This document shows positions 17,545 to 26,852 of a stretch of DNA of 64,000 nucleotides, one piece after another. The number at the start of each line of letters is the position of its first letter. Position 1 is the first letter of the stretch. The notes under the pieces are model-generated. The model was given only the letters and a program-made list of their open reading frames with translations, was not told where the DNA came from and searched no databases. This DNA comes from Candidatus Anammoxibacter sp. (GTDB lineage: Bacteria > Planctomycetota > Brocadiia > Brocadiales > Anammoxibacteraceae), in assembly GCA_021777105.1 (NCBI GenBank), contig JAIQZQ010000069.1, positions 141,345-205,344 of the forward strand. The letters are read 5' to 3'. The translations under genes and the position numbers were made by a program.

Positions 17545-19224
17545 ATGAAAACATCAATTCAATTTTCGATTATACTGCCTACTCTTAATGAGGAGACTAA
17601 TGTAACTCTAATTATTAATAAAATTATTCAAATCCTGGATGAATATTCACGCTCTGTAGATTATGAAATTGTTGTTGTTGATGACAACAGCAGTGACAAT
17701 ACAGTTAAAGAGGTTAAGAAATTAATAGATAATTATCCTAATGTTTGCATTACGTTGCATGAGAGAAGCGCAAAGCCAGGTTTAGCTTACTCAATTAAAG
17801 ACGGCATTGTCATTGCAAAATATGACAATGTTATGTTAATGGATTCTGATTTTAATCATGATCCTGGCTATATTCCTGTTTTTCTTGAAATGTTTAGCGT
17901 TTTTAACCAGAAAGCTATTGTCAGCGGGTCAAGGTATATTCCCGGCGGCGGAATGTCGAACAAAAGGTTTAGGTATTTAGGCAGTTATGTTTTTAATTTG
18001 TATATTAAGCTTTTTTTGAGATCTAATTTAAATGATCATCTTTCAGGGTTTACATTATTTAATAAAAAGATCCTAAATGCGCCTGCTTATGATGAGATAT
18101 TTTATGGGTATGGCGATTACTACATCCGTTTATTAAGCTATGCAAAAGGACTTAGAGTTAAAATAGTTGAGTTGCCGATTAATTATACGGAACGATTTTA
18201 TGGAGTTAGCAAGACTGATTTCAAGAGATATTTTATTCTTTATACAAAATCAGTATTAAAGATTGTGTTTAATAAATTATGGAATACTGAAAAGGCCGGC
18301 CCGGTGATACCCGAAGGGGCTTTTGACAAATTTGAATTTGAATATTTTGAGAACTTATGCCCAAACTGTAAAAGCTCCGCTATTTACATTAAATATAAAT
18401 TAAACAAATATAATATTCTTGAATGCCGTGAGTGCGAAGCGCGTTATGCCAACCCTCACATTTCCGATAAAGGGGTTGGAGAATTATATAAAAATAATAA
18501 ATCGTTGGCTGAAATATTTTCATTTCAATCAAATTATTTTGAATACGACAGGGGAGAATCAGAAGAGATTGCTAAAATAATTTACACTATAAGCAAACAA
18601 TTCAATGTCCTAGATTCAGGCGTATCGCTAATTGATGTTGCATGCGGGAGCGGCGGCTTTTTAAATTTATTATCCGTTAAAACACGTTTAAAATTAAACG
18701 GCATTGACAGGCTGAAAAATAACCAAAATCCGGAAACCGGAAACTCCATAAATTTGATAAACAGCGAGTTCCTGTCTCATGATTTCCAGGACAATAAATA
18801 TAAAATTATAACATTGCTGGACGCGCTTGAACACTTCCCGGAGCCTGAGCGGGTAATAAAGAAATGCTTTGATATTGCCGATACAAACGCGTTATTAATA
18901 ATAAGCTCTCCAGATACTGATTCATTGTTAAACATAATTGTTGACCTTGCGTACAAATGTTCGCTTGGCCGTTTAAGGAAACCCGCTGAAATAGTGTATA
19001 TTTTTGAGCATATTCTTTTTTTCAATTTAAAAAGTTTAAACGCGCTTTTATCCAGGCCCGGCGGAAAGTTTGAGATAGTTGACTATTTTAAAATAAACAC
19101 AAATTTGTCATTGTATGACTTTTCGTTTGTTACAGGAGCGGGTTTGAGGGCTGTTTTTCTTTTAAATAAATTGTTCGGTAAAGAAAACAGGATAGTTGTG
19201 TTCGCAAAAATAAACGCGGCGTAA
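17545..19224 (+). CDS. Fusion: GT2 (DPM1-like) - zinc ribbon - SAM methyltransferase
   Basis: The protein has 559 residues. Residues 1-235 are a dolichol-phosphate mannose synthase-like GT2 domain (FSIILPTLNEE, IVVVDDNSSDNT, LMDSDFNHDP). Around residues 270-300 a ribbon-like segment has Cys pairs CPNCKSS and CRECEARY. The rest is a SAM methyltransferase of the type with VACGSGGF as motif I and LLDALEHFPEP as the later motif. The first half probably glycosylates polyprenyl phosphate or a glycan acceptor. The second half resembles methyltransferases that follow a zinc ribbon in sugar loci. The fusion implies the two steps act in sequence. Confidence 0.85.
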   Translation: MKTSIQFSIILPTLNEETNVTLIINKIIQILDEYSRSVDYEIVVVDDNSSDNTVKEVKKLIDNYPNVCITLHERSAKPGLAYSIKDGIVIAKYDNVMLMDSDFNHDPGYIPVFLEMFSVFNQKAIVSGSRYIPGGGMSNKRFRYLGSYVFNLYIKLFLRSNLNDHLSGFTLFNKKILNAPAYDEIFYGYGDYYIRLLSYAKGLRVKIVELPINYTERFYGVSKTDFKRYFILYTKSVLKIVFNKLWNTEKAGPVIPEGAFDKFEFEYFENLCPNCKSSAIYIKYKLNKYNILECRECEARYANPHISDKGVGELYKNNKSLAEIFSFQSNYFEYDRGESEEIAKIIYTISKQFNVLDSGVSLIDVACGSGGFLNLLSVKTRLKLNGIDRLKNNQNPETGNSINLINSEFLSHDFQDNKYKIITLLDALEHFPEPERVIKKCFDIADTNALLIISSPDTDSLLNIIVDLAYKCSLGRLRKPAEIVYIFEHILFFNLKSLNALLSRPGGKFEIVDYFKINTNLSLYDFSFVTGAGLRAVFLLNKLFGKENRIVVFAKINAA

Positions 19225-19326
19225 AAAAACATAAAAAATTAAAGCATTCTCAATTATTGAAGCGCGGATAGTAAATGTTTAAATATATTGAAATTTATGG
19301 CTCTATGCCGGTTAAGATGAGGACTT

Positions 19327-20532
19327 ATGCTTATACCAAGGGTTCATGCCTATTATGACCAAAGCGAAGTTATAGCAGCGTTAAATGTTTTCGACCGCGA
19401 CCCGGTTGCCCGCTTTGAAAAGATGTTTGCTCAATCGCTTGGGTATTCACATGCCGCGCTTTTTTCTTACTTTCGCAGGGGGTTAATGGCTAATCTTGAT
19501 ATTTTAGGAATACGCAATAAAGAGGTTGTTATGCCTGCTTATACCTGCGTGGCGGTTAGCCATGCTATAATAAAATCTGGAAATAAACCTGTTTTTGTTG
19601 ACACAGCGGCTGATAGTTTTAATTGTTCGTGGGACTCGTATGCTGAAAAAATAAACAGCGCGACGGGCGCTGTTTTGGGTATGCACCTTTTTGGGACGGT
19701 TATGAACGAGAAATGCTCAAGTATCTCCTTTGAAAAACTAAAAAAGACTCCAATTATACATGATAGAACTCTTGCGTTGGGGTCGTGGTTCAATAAAGAA
19801 AACGGCGCATTAAACGGCCTGTGCGCATCGTATGGCCTGAGCCTGAGCAAACAATTGTGCATGCTTGAAGGCGGGATGTTTGTTACCGATGACGAAGGAC
19901 ACGCAAACGAATTAAGACGTTTTCGTGATAAAAACTGCGATACCGCCGGATTAAAATTTCATATAAATAGATCTATTTTTTTTCTTGCGCATTATTTGCT
20001 ATTTAATACAATTACTTACGGTCTTTTAATGTATCTTGCAAAAAAGAGCGAATCAGTGGACAGGTGTATACAGTATTATGATCCGGAAACAATTGATCTT
20101 CCAGACGACATTAATGTAATGACCCCTAAATGGCAGGCGCGCATTGGCCTTGAACAACTGCGGAAACTTAAAGAAATGAACAATCTACGGATAAAGCTCG
20201 CAAATGAATACGCAAAAGGGCTTGAAGGGTTAAAAAAAATTTCATTTTACAAAATCAAGAAGGGCGAATATCCTTCGCATTTTATAATATTTTGCCGCAA
20301 CCGTGATAAGCTGGTTGGATTGGCACGGGAGCGGGGCGTTGATATAGGTTTGCACTTTGATTATGTAATACCGCAATTACCCGCGTATAAACCTTACAAT
20401 ACAGGCGAAGCCTACCCTAATGCCGGGAAACTGGCTAAAACGGCCGCCAATCTTCCTTTTTACCCTGGAATGGATTCAAATATAAGAGACAGGATTATAA
20501 AAACAGTCAGGGAAATTGACGCTTTGCTATAG
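19327..20532 (+). CDS. DegT/DnrJ/EryC1-type aminotransferase, second copy
   Basis: The protein has 401 residues starting at ATG 19327. Motifs are VVMPAYTCVAVSHAI, PVFVDTAADSF, IIHDRTLALG (the PLP-contacting Asp, in place of the usual EDxAQ) and LSLSKQLCMLEGG with the probable catalytic Lys. It differs strongly in sequence from the DegT-type protein at 14594, so this is not a recent duplication. The family mainly forms amino sugars from keto sugars. Downstream, a B12 radical SAM gene starts 9 bases after the stop. Confidence 0.8.
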   Translation: MLIPRVHAYYDQSEVIAALNVFDRDPVARFEKMFAQSLGYSHAALFSYFRRGLMANLDILGIRNKEVVMPAYTCVAVSHAIIKSGNKPVFVDTAADSFNCSWDSYAEKINSATGAVLGMHLFGTVMNEKCSSISFEKLKKTPIIHDRTLALGSWFNKENGALNGLCASYGLSLSKQLCMLEGGMFVTDDEGHANELRRFRDKNCDTAGLKFHINRSIFFLAHYLLFNTITYGLLMYLAKKSESVDRCIQYYDPETIDLPDDINVMTPKWQARIGLEQLRKLKEMNNLRIKLANEYAKGLEGLKKISFYKIKKGEYPSHFIIFCRNRDKLVGLARERGVDIGLHFDYVIPQLPAYKPYNTGEAYPNAGKLAKTAANLPFYPGMDSNIRDRIIKTVREIDALL

Positions 20533-20541
20533 GAGCCAATA

Positions 20542-21948
20542 ATGACAAAGAAAATCGCGTTGATAAATCCGCCTATTATAGCTGAAGGATATAGATGGGA
20601 AGTAAAACTTGGAAGCCGGCTTCCGCCTTTGGGGCTTGCCTATCTTGCATCATATTTGCGGACGCGAAATGTTGAAGTTGACATACTTGACGCGTATAAT
20701 TTGGGGCTTTCTCCCGCTGCTGTTATAGATTACGTAAGCAAAAAAGAGCCAGAGTATGTTGGGTTAACCGCCACTTCGTCCATTGTCACTTACGCTTCCG
20801 AACTAGCCGGCAAGATTAAAGAGAGATTCCCCAATGTTACAATTATTATAGGCGGCTCTCATATGTCGGCAATGCCCGAGGAGACTATTGAGACGTTCGG
20901 CCATTTTGATGTAGGGATTTATGGCGAAGGTGAACAAACTCTCTTTGACATTATAGATAGTGGAAAGATTGACAGTGAAATACCTGGAATCGTATTCAGG
21001 GAGAACGGCAATGTAATAAAAACTCCGCCAAGGAAATATATAAAAAACCTTGATGAACTTGATTTTCCCGCGTATGACCTCTTGCGGGATTTTCCAGATT
21101 TTTACCTGCCAACGGTAAACAATTATCACCGCCTTCCGGTTGCTCCTATTATTTCCTCCAGGGGTTGCCCTTATAGCTGCTCCTTTTGCGATCAAAGCGT
21201 GTTTGGGCATAGGCTCAGAGCTTATTCCAATGATTACCTTATAAAGCTGATTAAATTTCTAAAAAGCAAATATGATATAAGAGAGGTCTGTTTTTACGAT
21301 GATATTTTTCTCCTTGATAAGGATAAATTACGGGATTTTATATCAAAACTAAATAAAGAAAAGCTAAACATTAACTGGAGTTGCGAAGGACGGATAGATC
21401 AACTTGATTATGATGCGTTAAAAGAGATGAAGGACGCTGGTTGCTGGCAAATATCGTTTGGCGTTGAAAGCGGTTCTCAGAAGATTCTTGACTATTTTAA
21501 TAAGAGAATAACAGTTGAACAAATAGGCAAAACAATACGAGAGGTCTCAGGCTCCGGCATAAAAGCAAGGGCATACATTATTATAGGCTCCCCGCTAGAA
21601 ACGGTTGAAACGCTAAAAGAAACCGAAAGTTTGATTTTAGGCTTGCCTTTTTCAGATATACATGTAAGTTTTTTTACGCCGATTCCAGGCTCAAAAGCCT
21701 ATGATGAGATTATAAAAGAGGGGTGGAGTTCCGACCTAAACAAAATGGATGTTTACAATATTAATTATGTTCCTCAAAACATAAAGCCGGAAATGTTGAC
21801 GGGTTATATGAACAGGCTGTACAGAGGTTTTTATTTTCATCCAAAACGGCTTTTCAGGTATTTTTGCATGCTGTTTAGCCCATCAAAGAGCCGTCATTTG
21901 CTAATGGCGGCGTTGGAATTTAGCATGATTATCGTAAAAAAAACTTAA
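20542..21948 (+). CDS. B12-binding-domain radical SAM protein, second copy
   Basis: The protein has 468 residues. The cobalamin-binding-type domain (ALINPPII, PPLGLAYLAS, IIGGSHMSAMPEE) fills about residues 1-150. The radical SAM core has SSRGCPYSCSFCDQ and VCFYDDIFL. The C-terminus (FYFHPKRLFRYF) is typical of sugar-locus members. It probably carries out a radical-based methylation or rearrangement on a glycan or lipid intermediate. It is related to but distinct from the proteins at 13087 and 23394. Confidence 0.88.
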   Translation: MTKKIALINPPIIAEGYRWEVKLGSRLPPLGLAYLASYLRTRNVEVDILDAYNLGLSPAAVIDYVSKKEPEYVGLTATSSIVTYASELAGKIKERFPNVTIIIGGSHMSAMPEETIETFGHFDVGIYGEGEQTLFDIIDSGKIDSEIPGIVFRENGNVIKTPPRKYIKNLDELDFPAYDLLRDFPDFYLPTVNNYHRLPVAPIISSRGCPYSCSFCDQSVFGHRLRAYSNDYLIKLIKFLKSKYDIREVCFYDDIFLLDKDKLRDFISKLNKEKLNINWSCEGRIDQLDYDALKEMKDAGCWQISFGVESGSQKILDYFNKRITVEQIGKTIREVSGSGIKARAYIIIGSPLETVETLKETESLILGLPFSDIHVSFFTPIPGSKAYDEIIKEGWSSDLNKMDVYNINYVPQNIKPEMLTGYMNRLYRGFYFHPKRLFRYFCMLFSPSKSRHLLMAALEFSMIIVKKT

Positions 21949-22047
21949 AACACATTATTTTTTAATTTAGAGGAAGGCCGTTTTATTTTACTGGACTACT
22001 GTTTAAAAGCTCTTAATATTACAGGCGAGAAAAGCGCTAAATGCAAT

Positions 22048-23397
22048 GTGTATTTAGTATATGCTTTCTTTTTAGGTTACCTGACTCTTTTGCCGTTAAT
22101 GAAATTGCCCAAGATGCATGGCGGCGGATTTCTTGAAACCGCTTTGCAAAAGATGCAATACGCGGATCTTTTTTTAGTTCTTTTTTCAATAATATACGCA
22201 AACAGAATTTATCAATGGTTTATTGATCGTGGAAACGCTAAATGCCGTAATCTTCTTGTATTGATTGCAATATGCTGGATATTGTCCACAATGTTTTCTC
22301 TTCATAAAGACATTAGCAGGCTTGACACGGCCGGTTTATTAATGTTAATAACGCTGTTTATATTAATAAATAAGCTGACTATATCGCATAATTATTTTCT
22401 TTTGTTTAATAAAATCAATGTCTATTTCGCCGCATGCGTGGCTTTATTTGGAATATTGACATTAATAGTTTACGCAAATTATAGTTCTGCTTTTTTAGAT
22501 CAATTTTTTATGCCCAGGCCGAATGATAATGCCGCTGTATTGATTGATAGAATGTCGTCTACTTTAACCCTCCCGGAAATGCTTATAACATACCTGCATG
22601 TGGCGCTGGTAAGCGGCGCGATAGTTTATGTTCATGAAAAAAAACGCGCGGTTTTGATATGTATTGCATTTATTATAATCGCGGCGTTGCTAGCGTATTC
22701 GCGAAGTCTGACAGGTTTTATTGCGACGTCCTCGCTTATTCTGTTTGCTTTCAGGTTTAAAAAAACTATTTTTCGCCTTGCAGTAAAATTGTTTGCTTTA
22801 TTTGCAATCGTATTTTTCGCGATCGCGATTTTGTTGTCATTTTATAGAATATATTCTGTTTCAAGCGAAAATGGAACGGCGGAAAACAGGACGCAAATCG
22901 GACATGAAAAGAGATTTTTTATGGCGGACGCCGCTTTTCAAATATTTAAGAGTTCGCCTATATGGGGGGGCGGGCCTGGAAGTTATACTTATGAGGCAAG
23001 GAAATATATAAATTTTGATTCAATATCCCATATTGATTTTCTAATTGCGCGGGATTTAGCTAATGAAAACGCGAAAGTTGATCCGCACTCTTTATATTTA
23101 GGCGTTATTTCTGAAAACGGTTTATTAGGCATTTTTTCATTAGGCGCATTTATATTGTATATGATTTTTTTTAATCATAAAATTATATCAACGTATGACC
23201 ATAAAGTTTTACAAACACATCAAATCTTAAACGCCGGTTTGATAGGTTTTTTAATTACAGGGCTATTTGTGGATATCTTGTCAATGAGGCATTTTTGGGT
23301 ATTAATTGCATTGATTTATACTTGGAAGTCTATATATAGAGAACAGACAGGGAATAATAAGGCTAATTTAACAATAAATAAACAAGTCGCATTATGA
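22048..23397 (+). CDS. O-antigen ligase/polymerase family membrane protein
   Basis: GTG 22048 gives 449 residues with about 10-12 membrane segments. The Wzy/WaaL-type periplasmic loop is seen at PIWGGGPGSY, followed by DPHSLYLGVISENGLLG, whose His is typical of ligases. The protein either polymerises repeat units or ligates glycan to a lipid or protein. The frame stays open upstream: with AGGAAGG at 21971-21977, a non-standard start (ATT 21985 or CTG 21991) would add a plausible cytoplasmic tail. It ends with an ATGA overlap into the next radical SAM gene. Confidence 0.85.
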   Translation: MYLVYAFFLGYLTLLPLMKLPKMHGGGFLETALQKMQYADLFLVLFSIIYANRIYQWFIDRGNAKCRNLLVLIAICWILSTMFSLHKDISRLDTAGLLMLITLFILINKLTISHNYFLLFNKINVYFAACVALFGILTLIVYANYSSAFLDQFFMPRPNDNAAVLIDRMSSTLTLPEMLITYLHVALVSGAIVYVHEKKRAVLICIAFIIIAALLAYSRSLTGFIATSSLILFAFRFKKTIFRLAVKLFALFAIVFFAIAILLSFYRIYSVSSENGTAENRTQIGHEKRFFMADAAFQIFKSSPIWGGGPGSYTYEARKYINFDSISHIDFLIARDLANENAKVDPHSLYLGVISENGLLGIFSLGAFILYMIFFNHKIISTYDHKVLQTHQILNAGLIGFLITGLFVDILSMRHFWVLIALIYTWKSIYREQTGNNKANLTINKQVAL

Positions 23398-24803
23398 ATA
23401 TATTTTTAATGAACACGCCAATGGAGAATCCTCTTAAATTAGAGAGGAAAAGCAGTGTTATCAAGGATTATGGCTGTTATCCTCCTTTAGGCCTATTGTA
23501 TTTGGAAAGTTATCTTTCAAACAATATTGAATGCAATGTTAAGGTGATAGATTGTATCGCAGAAGATCTAAGTTACACAAATATAAAAGATATGATCAAT
23601 GAGCAAAAACCGGACTTTGTCGGTATCTCATCTTTTACGCCGTTAATGGTTGATGTTGTTGCCACTTCCGCAATAATAAAAGAAGCGTCGCCAAGCTCTA
23701 AAATTATTGTAGGAGGCGCTCATGCCACAATTTATCCGAAAGAGACGCTGGCCCTTCCCAATATTGATTATGTTGTTATTGGGGACGGCGAGGAAACTTT
23801 GTGCGAGTTGATACAAGCTGTGAGCGCGGGCTTTAAGTTATGCAAGATAAAGGGGTTGGGATATATTGATGATGGGCAAAATATTATTATAAATACAAAC
23901 AGGCCGTTTAATAAGAATCTAGATACTCTTCCGTTTCCAAATAGAAGAAAGATATCTTTTGATAAATACACTTGCGCGATTGGGACGGAAAGCATAATGA
24001 CTACAGCAACTTCTTCGCGTGGCTGCCCATATAGATGCACATTTTGCAGCGGCCCGGAAAAAACGCACCGTATGCGTTCGGCGGAAAATATTCTGGCTGA
24101 AATGAAGGAGATAGAGGCTATAGGCATAAAAGAAGTGCTATTCTTTGATGATCTTTTTAACATTAATAAAGAAAGGGTTGAGAAGATTTGCAATCTGTTT
24201 ATTGAGGAGAAGTTAAGCCTTAAGTGGAGTTTTAGGGGGCGTGTTCAAGGATTTGACGATGTGTTGGCCAAGAAACTGAAATTGGCCGGATGCGAGAGAG
24301 TTCAGTTTGGCATTGAGTCAGGCAATGACGAAGAGTTAAAGCTTATTAAAAAGAACATTACTTCCGATGAGATTAAAATGGCTGTTAATATATGCAAAAA
24401 CGCCGGCATAGTAACTACCGGTAGTTTTATGGTTGGTTTGCCTGGAGATACCAGGAGAAAAATATTAGAACGATTTAAGTTCGCTGAAAACATAGGGCTT
24501 GATTATGCTCAGTACGCAGTGCTTATACCTTATCCGTATACGGAAATTTACAGAGAAGGATTAAAAAACGGTTTTTTTAAAAAAGACGTCTGGCAAGAAT
24601 TTGCGGAAAATCCCAGTGTCAATTTTATAGCTCCTATTCTTGATGAAAATCTGACAAAGGATGAGCTTTATGAATTTGTTGACAAAGGATTCAGGTCGTT
24701 TTATTTTAACCCTTGGTTTGTAATTAGTTCTATATTAAAGTTAAAGAGTTATTCTGAATTTGTTAAAAAGTTCAGAGGAATGTTATCTTTGTTGCGAAAG
24801 TAA
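23394..24803 (+). CDS. B12-binding-domain radical SAM protein, third copy
   Basis: The protein has 469 residues and starts in an ATGA overlap with the O-antigen ligase gene. The N-terminal cobalamin-type domain has YPPLGLLYLESYL and IIVGGAHATIYP. The radical SAM core has SSRGCPYRCTFCSG (C-x3-C-x2-C) and VLFFDDLFN. TSDEIKMAVNICKNAGI is the usual later segment. It is translationally coupled (TAATG) to a 36-residue small protein. Its substrate is unknown but the tight linkage to the ligase/polymerase suggests a step on the glycan or its lipid carrier. Confidence 0.88.
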   Translation: MNIFLMNTPMENPLKLERKSSVIKDYGCYPPLGLLYLESYLSNNIECNVKVIDCIAEDLSYTNIKDMINEQKPDFVGISSFTPLMVDVVATSAIIKEASPSSKIIVGGAHATIYPKETLALPNIDYVVIGDGEETLCELIQAVSAGFKLCKIKGLGYIDDGQNIIINTNRPFNKNLDTLPFPNRRKISFDKYTCAIGTESIMTTATSSRGCPYRCTFCSGPEKTHRMRSAENILAEMKEIEAIGIKEVLFFDDLFNINKERVEKICNLFIEEKLSLKWSFRGRVQGFDDVLAKKLKLAGCERVQFGIESGNDEELKLIKKNITSDEIKMAVNICKNAGIVTTGSFMVGLPGDTRRKILERFKFAENIGLDYAQYAVLIPYPYTEIYREGLKNGFFKKDVWQEFAENPSVNFIAPILDENLTKDELYEFVDKGFRSFYFNPWFVISSILKLKSYSEFVKKFRGMLSLLRK

Positions 24804-24913
24804 TGAAACTGGTTTTGCCGATATTTATGTTTATTTTACGATTTGTTTTAAATTTGTTGGAAAAATTAGGCTTCCGCCAAACTAGATTTGTATTGGCTCA
24901 GATGAAAAAGTAA
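24803..24913 (+). CDS. Small membrane protein, 36 residues
   Basis: An ATG at 24803 overlaps the stop of the radical SAM gene (TAATG), and its own stop at 24911-24913 overlaps the ATG of the next gene in the same way. The product is 36 residues: a hydrophobic stretch (VLPIFMFILRFVLNLL) followed by a basic tail with several Lys and Arg. A single membrane helix is likely. I do not recognise the family. Precise TAATG joints on both sides argue that it is translated and was kept in the operon. Confidence 0.6.
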   Translation: MKLVLPIFMFILRFVLNLLEKLGFRQTRFVLAQMKK

Positions 24914-26754
24914 TGCTTAAAAACGAAAACATAATTTGTATTTCATCGATAGATTGGGATTTCGTGTGGCAGGGGCATCAGGAGATTATGTCCACATTTG
25001 CAAAAAACGGGAATCGGGTGTTGTTTATTGAAAACACAGGGGTACGCAATCCAAATATAAGGGATTTTAGTCGGCTGATAAAGAGGGTTAAAAATTGGGG
25101 GAAAAGCGTTAAAGGGTATAGGGAGGTTATGGATAATGTTTATACCCTTTCTCCTGTAGTGTTGCCGTTTCCATTTTCAAAAACAGCGCGTTTAATAAAT
25201 AAACGGCTGATAATAAAATCGATAAAAAAATGGATGAACGCTATAGAATTCTATAATCCTGTTATTTGGACTTTTCTGCCGACAGGGCTGGCTCTGGATA
25301 TTATAAACTGTATAGATAAAAAATTGCTTGTTTATTACTGTATAGCTGATTTTGAAGAGTTGGCGGGAAATTCCAAAAATATTAAATTAACTGAAGAGAA
25401 GGTAATTAGAAGTTGCGACCTTGTTTTTGCTCAAGGGAAAATATTAGAAAAAAAGTGCAAAAAATTTAATGAAAATGTCTCGGTTTTTCCATTTGGGGTA
25501 AACATTGATGTGTTTGAAGATTGCAAAGTTTCAAATAGTCATACTCCTGATGATATTAAAGATATAAATAAACCTATAATTGGGTATGTAGGAGGCGTTC
25601 ATAGGCATATTGATTATGGTTTGATTTGCGATATGGCTCGTCAAAATCCAGGATGGTCAATTGTGTTTATCGGCCCTATCCAGGTAGATGTTTCCAAAAC
25701 GGAAAAATTCCCTAATATTTACTTTCTGGGGAAAAAGGCATTTGAGAGTTTGCCCGGTTATCTAAGCAGGTTTGATGTCTGTATAATTCCTTATAAACTT
25801 ACGGAATATACAAAGACGGTTTATCCAACGAAAATGAATGAGTACCATGCGTTGGGGAAACCGGTAGTGTCGACTTCGTTGCCGGAAGTTGTGGAATTTA
25901 ACAAAACAAATAATAACATTGTCAGGATCGCCGGAAATGATAAATTTGTAAATAGAGTTAATGACGCCTTAAATGATAATTCAGATATTTTCCGGAATGA
26001 AAGAATAAATTCCGCCAGAGTTAATAGCTGGCCAAACCGCATTGAGCAAATGAGCGATTTGATAGAGCTGGCTATACAGAATAAGCCTAAAAATGAAGCT
26101 ATTGATTGGCAAGCAAAACTAATAAAGATATATAAATTGTCAAGGAGAAACGTTCTTCTGCCGGCGTTAATCGTTGCCACATTGTGGGCGGCTATATTTT
26201 ATACGCCGTTAATATGGGCAATTGCATATCCTTTAAAAATATCGGATGTTCCTAAAAAAACGGATGTTATTGCCGTATTTGGCGGAGGGGTAGGAGAGTC
26301 CGGTAGTTTCGGCAAGAGCACTATTGAGAGGGCTAGATATGGGGCCGAACTTTATAATAAAAACTATGCGTCAAATATCATATTTTCCTCCGGTTATACA
26401 GCCACCTATAATGACGCTGAAAGCATGAAACTTATAGCGACGTCGCTAGGCGTTCCGAAAGAGAATATTATCCTTGATAAAAAAGGAAGCAGGGCTTTTG
26501 AAAACGTAAAATATGTGGCAATTATTATGAGGGAAAATGGATGGAGATCAGTTTTGATTGTTAGCTCTCAGTATAACATGTTAAGGGTTGCTCTGGTTTT
26601 TCGAAATAACGATGATAGCATAAATGAGGTGCTCTATACACCAGTTCTTAATAGTCAATTTTACAGTAATTCAGGGAAACGGTGGGATCAGTTTAGGGCC
26701 ATAATGCATGAATATCTGGGAATCATATATTACTGGTGGAAGGGGTATATTTAA
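24913..26754 (+). CDS. Fusion: glycosyltransferase - membrane segment - DUF218 (YdcF/SanA-like)
   Basis: The protein has 613 residues. Residues 1-395 are a GT-B glycosyltransferase without a classic GT4 start: SSIDWDFVWQGHQE near the N-terminus, VFPFGVNIDVF, PIIGYVGGVHRH, and YHALGKPVVSTSLPEV as the donor-binding region. A hydrophobic segment at about 412-440 would cross the membrane. The last 165 residues are a DUF218 domain (DVIAVFGGGV, IIFSSGYTATYNDAESM, KGSRAFENVKY, LIVSSQYNM). DUF218 proteins act at the inner membrane in envelope processes, their chemistry mostly unknown. The layout puts the transferase in the cytoplasm and DUF218 in the periplasm. Confidence 0.82.
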   Translation: MLKNENIICISSIDWDFVWQGHQEIMSTFAKNGNRVLFIENTGVRNPNIRDFSRLIKRVKNWGKSVKGYREVMDNVYTLSPVVLPFPFSKTARLINKRLIIKSIKKWMNAIEFYNPVIWTFLPTGLALDIINCIDKKLLVYYCIADFEELAGNSKNIKLTEEKVIRSCDLVFAQGKILEKKCKKFNENVSVFPFGVNIDVFEDCKVSNSHTPDDIKDINKPIIGYVGGVHRHIDYGLICDMARQNPGWSIVFIGPIQVDVSKTEKFPNIYFLGKKAFESLPGYLSRFDVCIIPYKLTEYTKTVYPTKMNEYHALGKPVVSTSLPEVVEFNKTNNNIVRIAGNDKFVNRVNDALNDNSDIFRNERINSARVNSWPNRIEQMSDLIELAIQNKPKNEAIDWQAKLIKIYKLSRRNVLLPALIVATLWAAIFYTPLIWAIAYPLKISDVPKKTDVIAVFGGGVGESGSFGKSTIERARYGAELYNKNYASNIIFSSGYTATYNDAESMKLIATSLGVPKENIILDKKGSRAFENVKYVAIIMRENGWRSVLIVSSQYNMLRVALVFRNNDDSINEVLYTPVLNSQFYSNSGKRWDQFRAIMHEYLGIIYYWWKGYI

Positions 26755-26852
26755 ATTGTTAAATGGCGAAAGTGTTTAATTGTTAAAGAACTAAAAAAAT
26801 GGAAAAAATCATTTTATAGATAAAATAACATTAATAGAGAGATATTAAAGAG

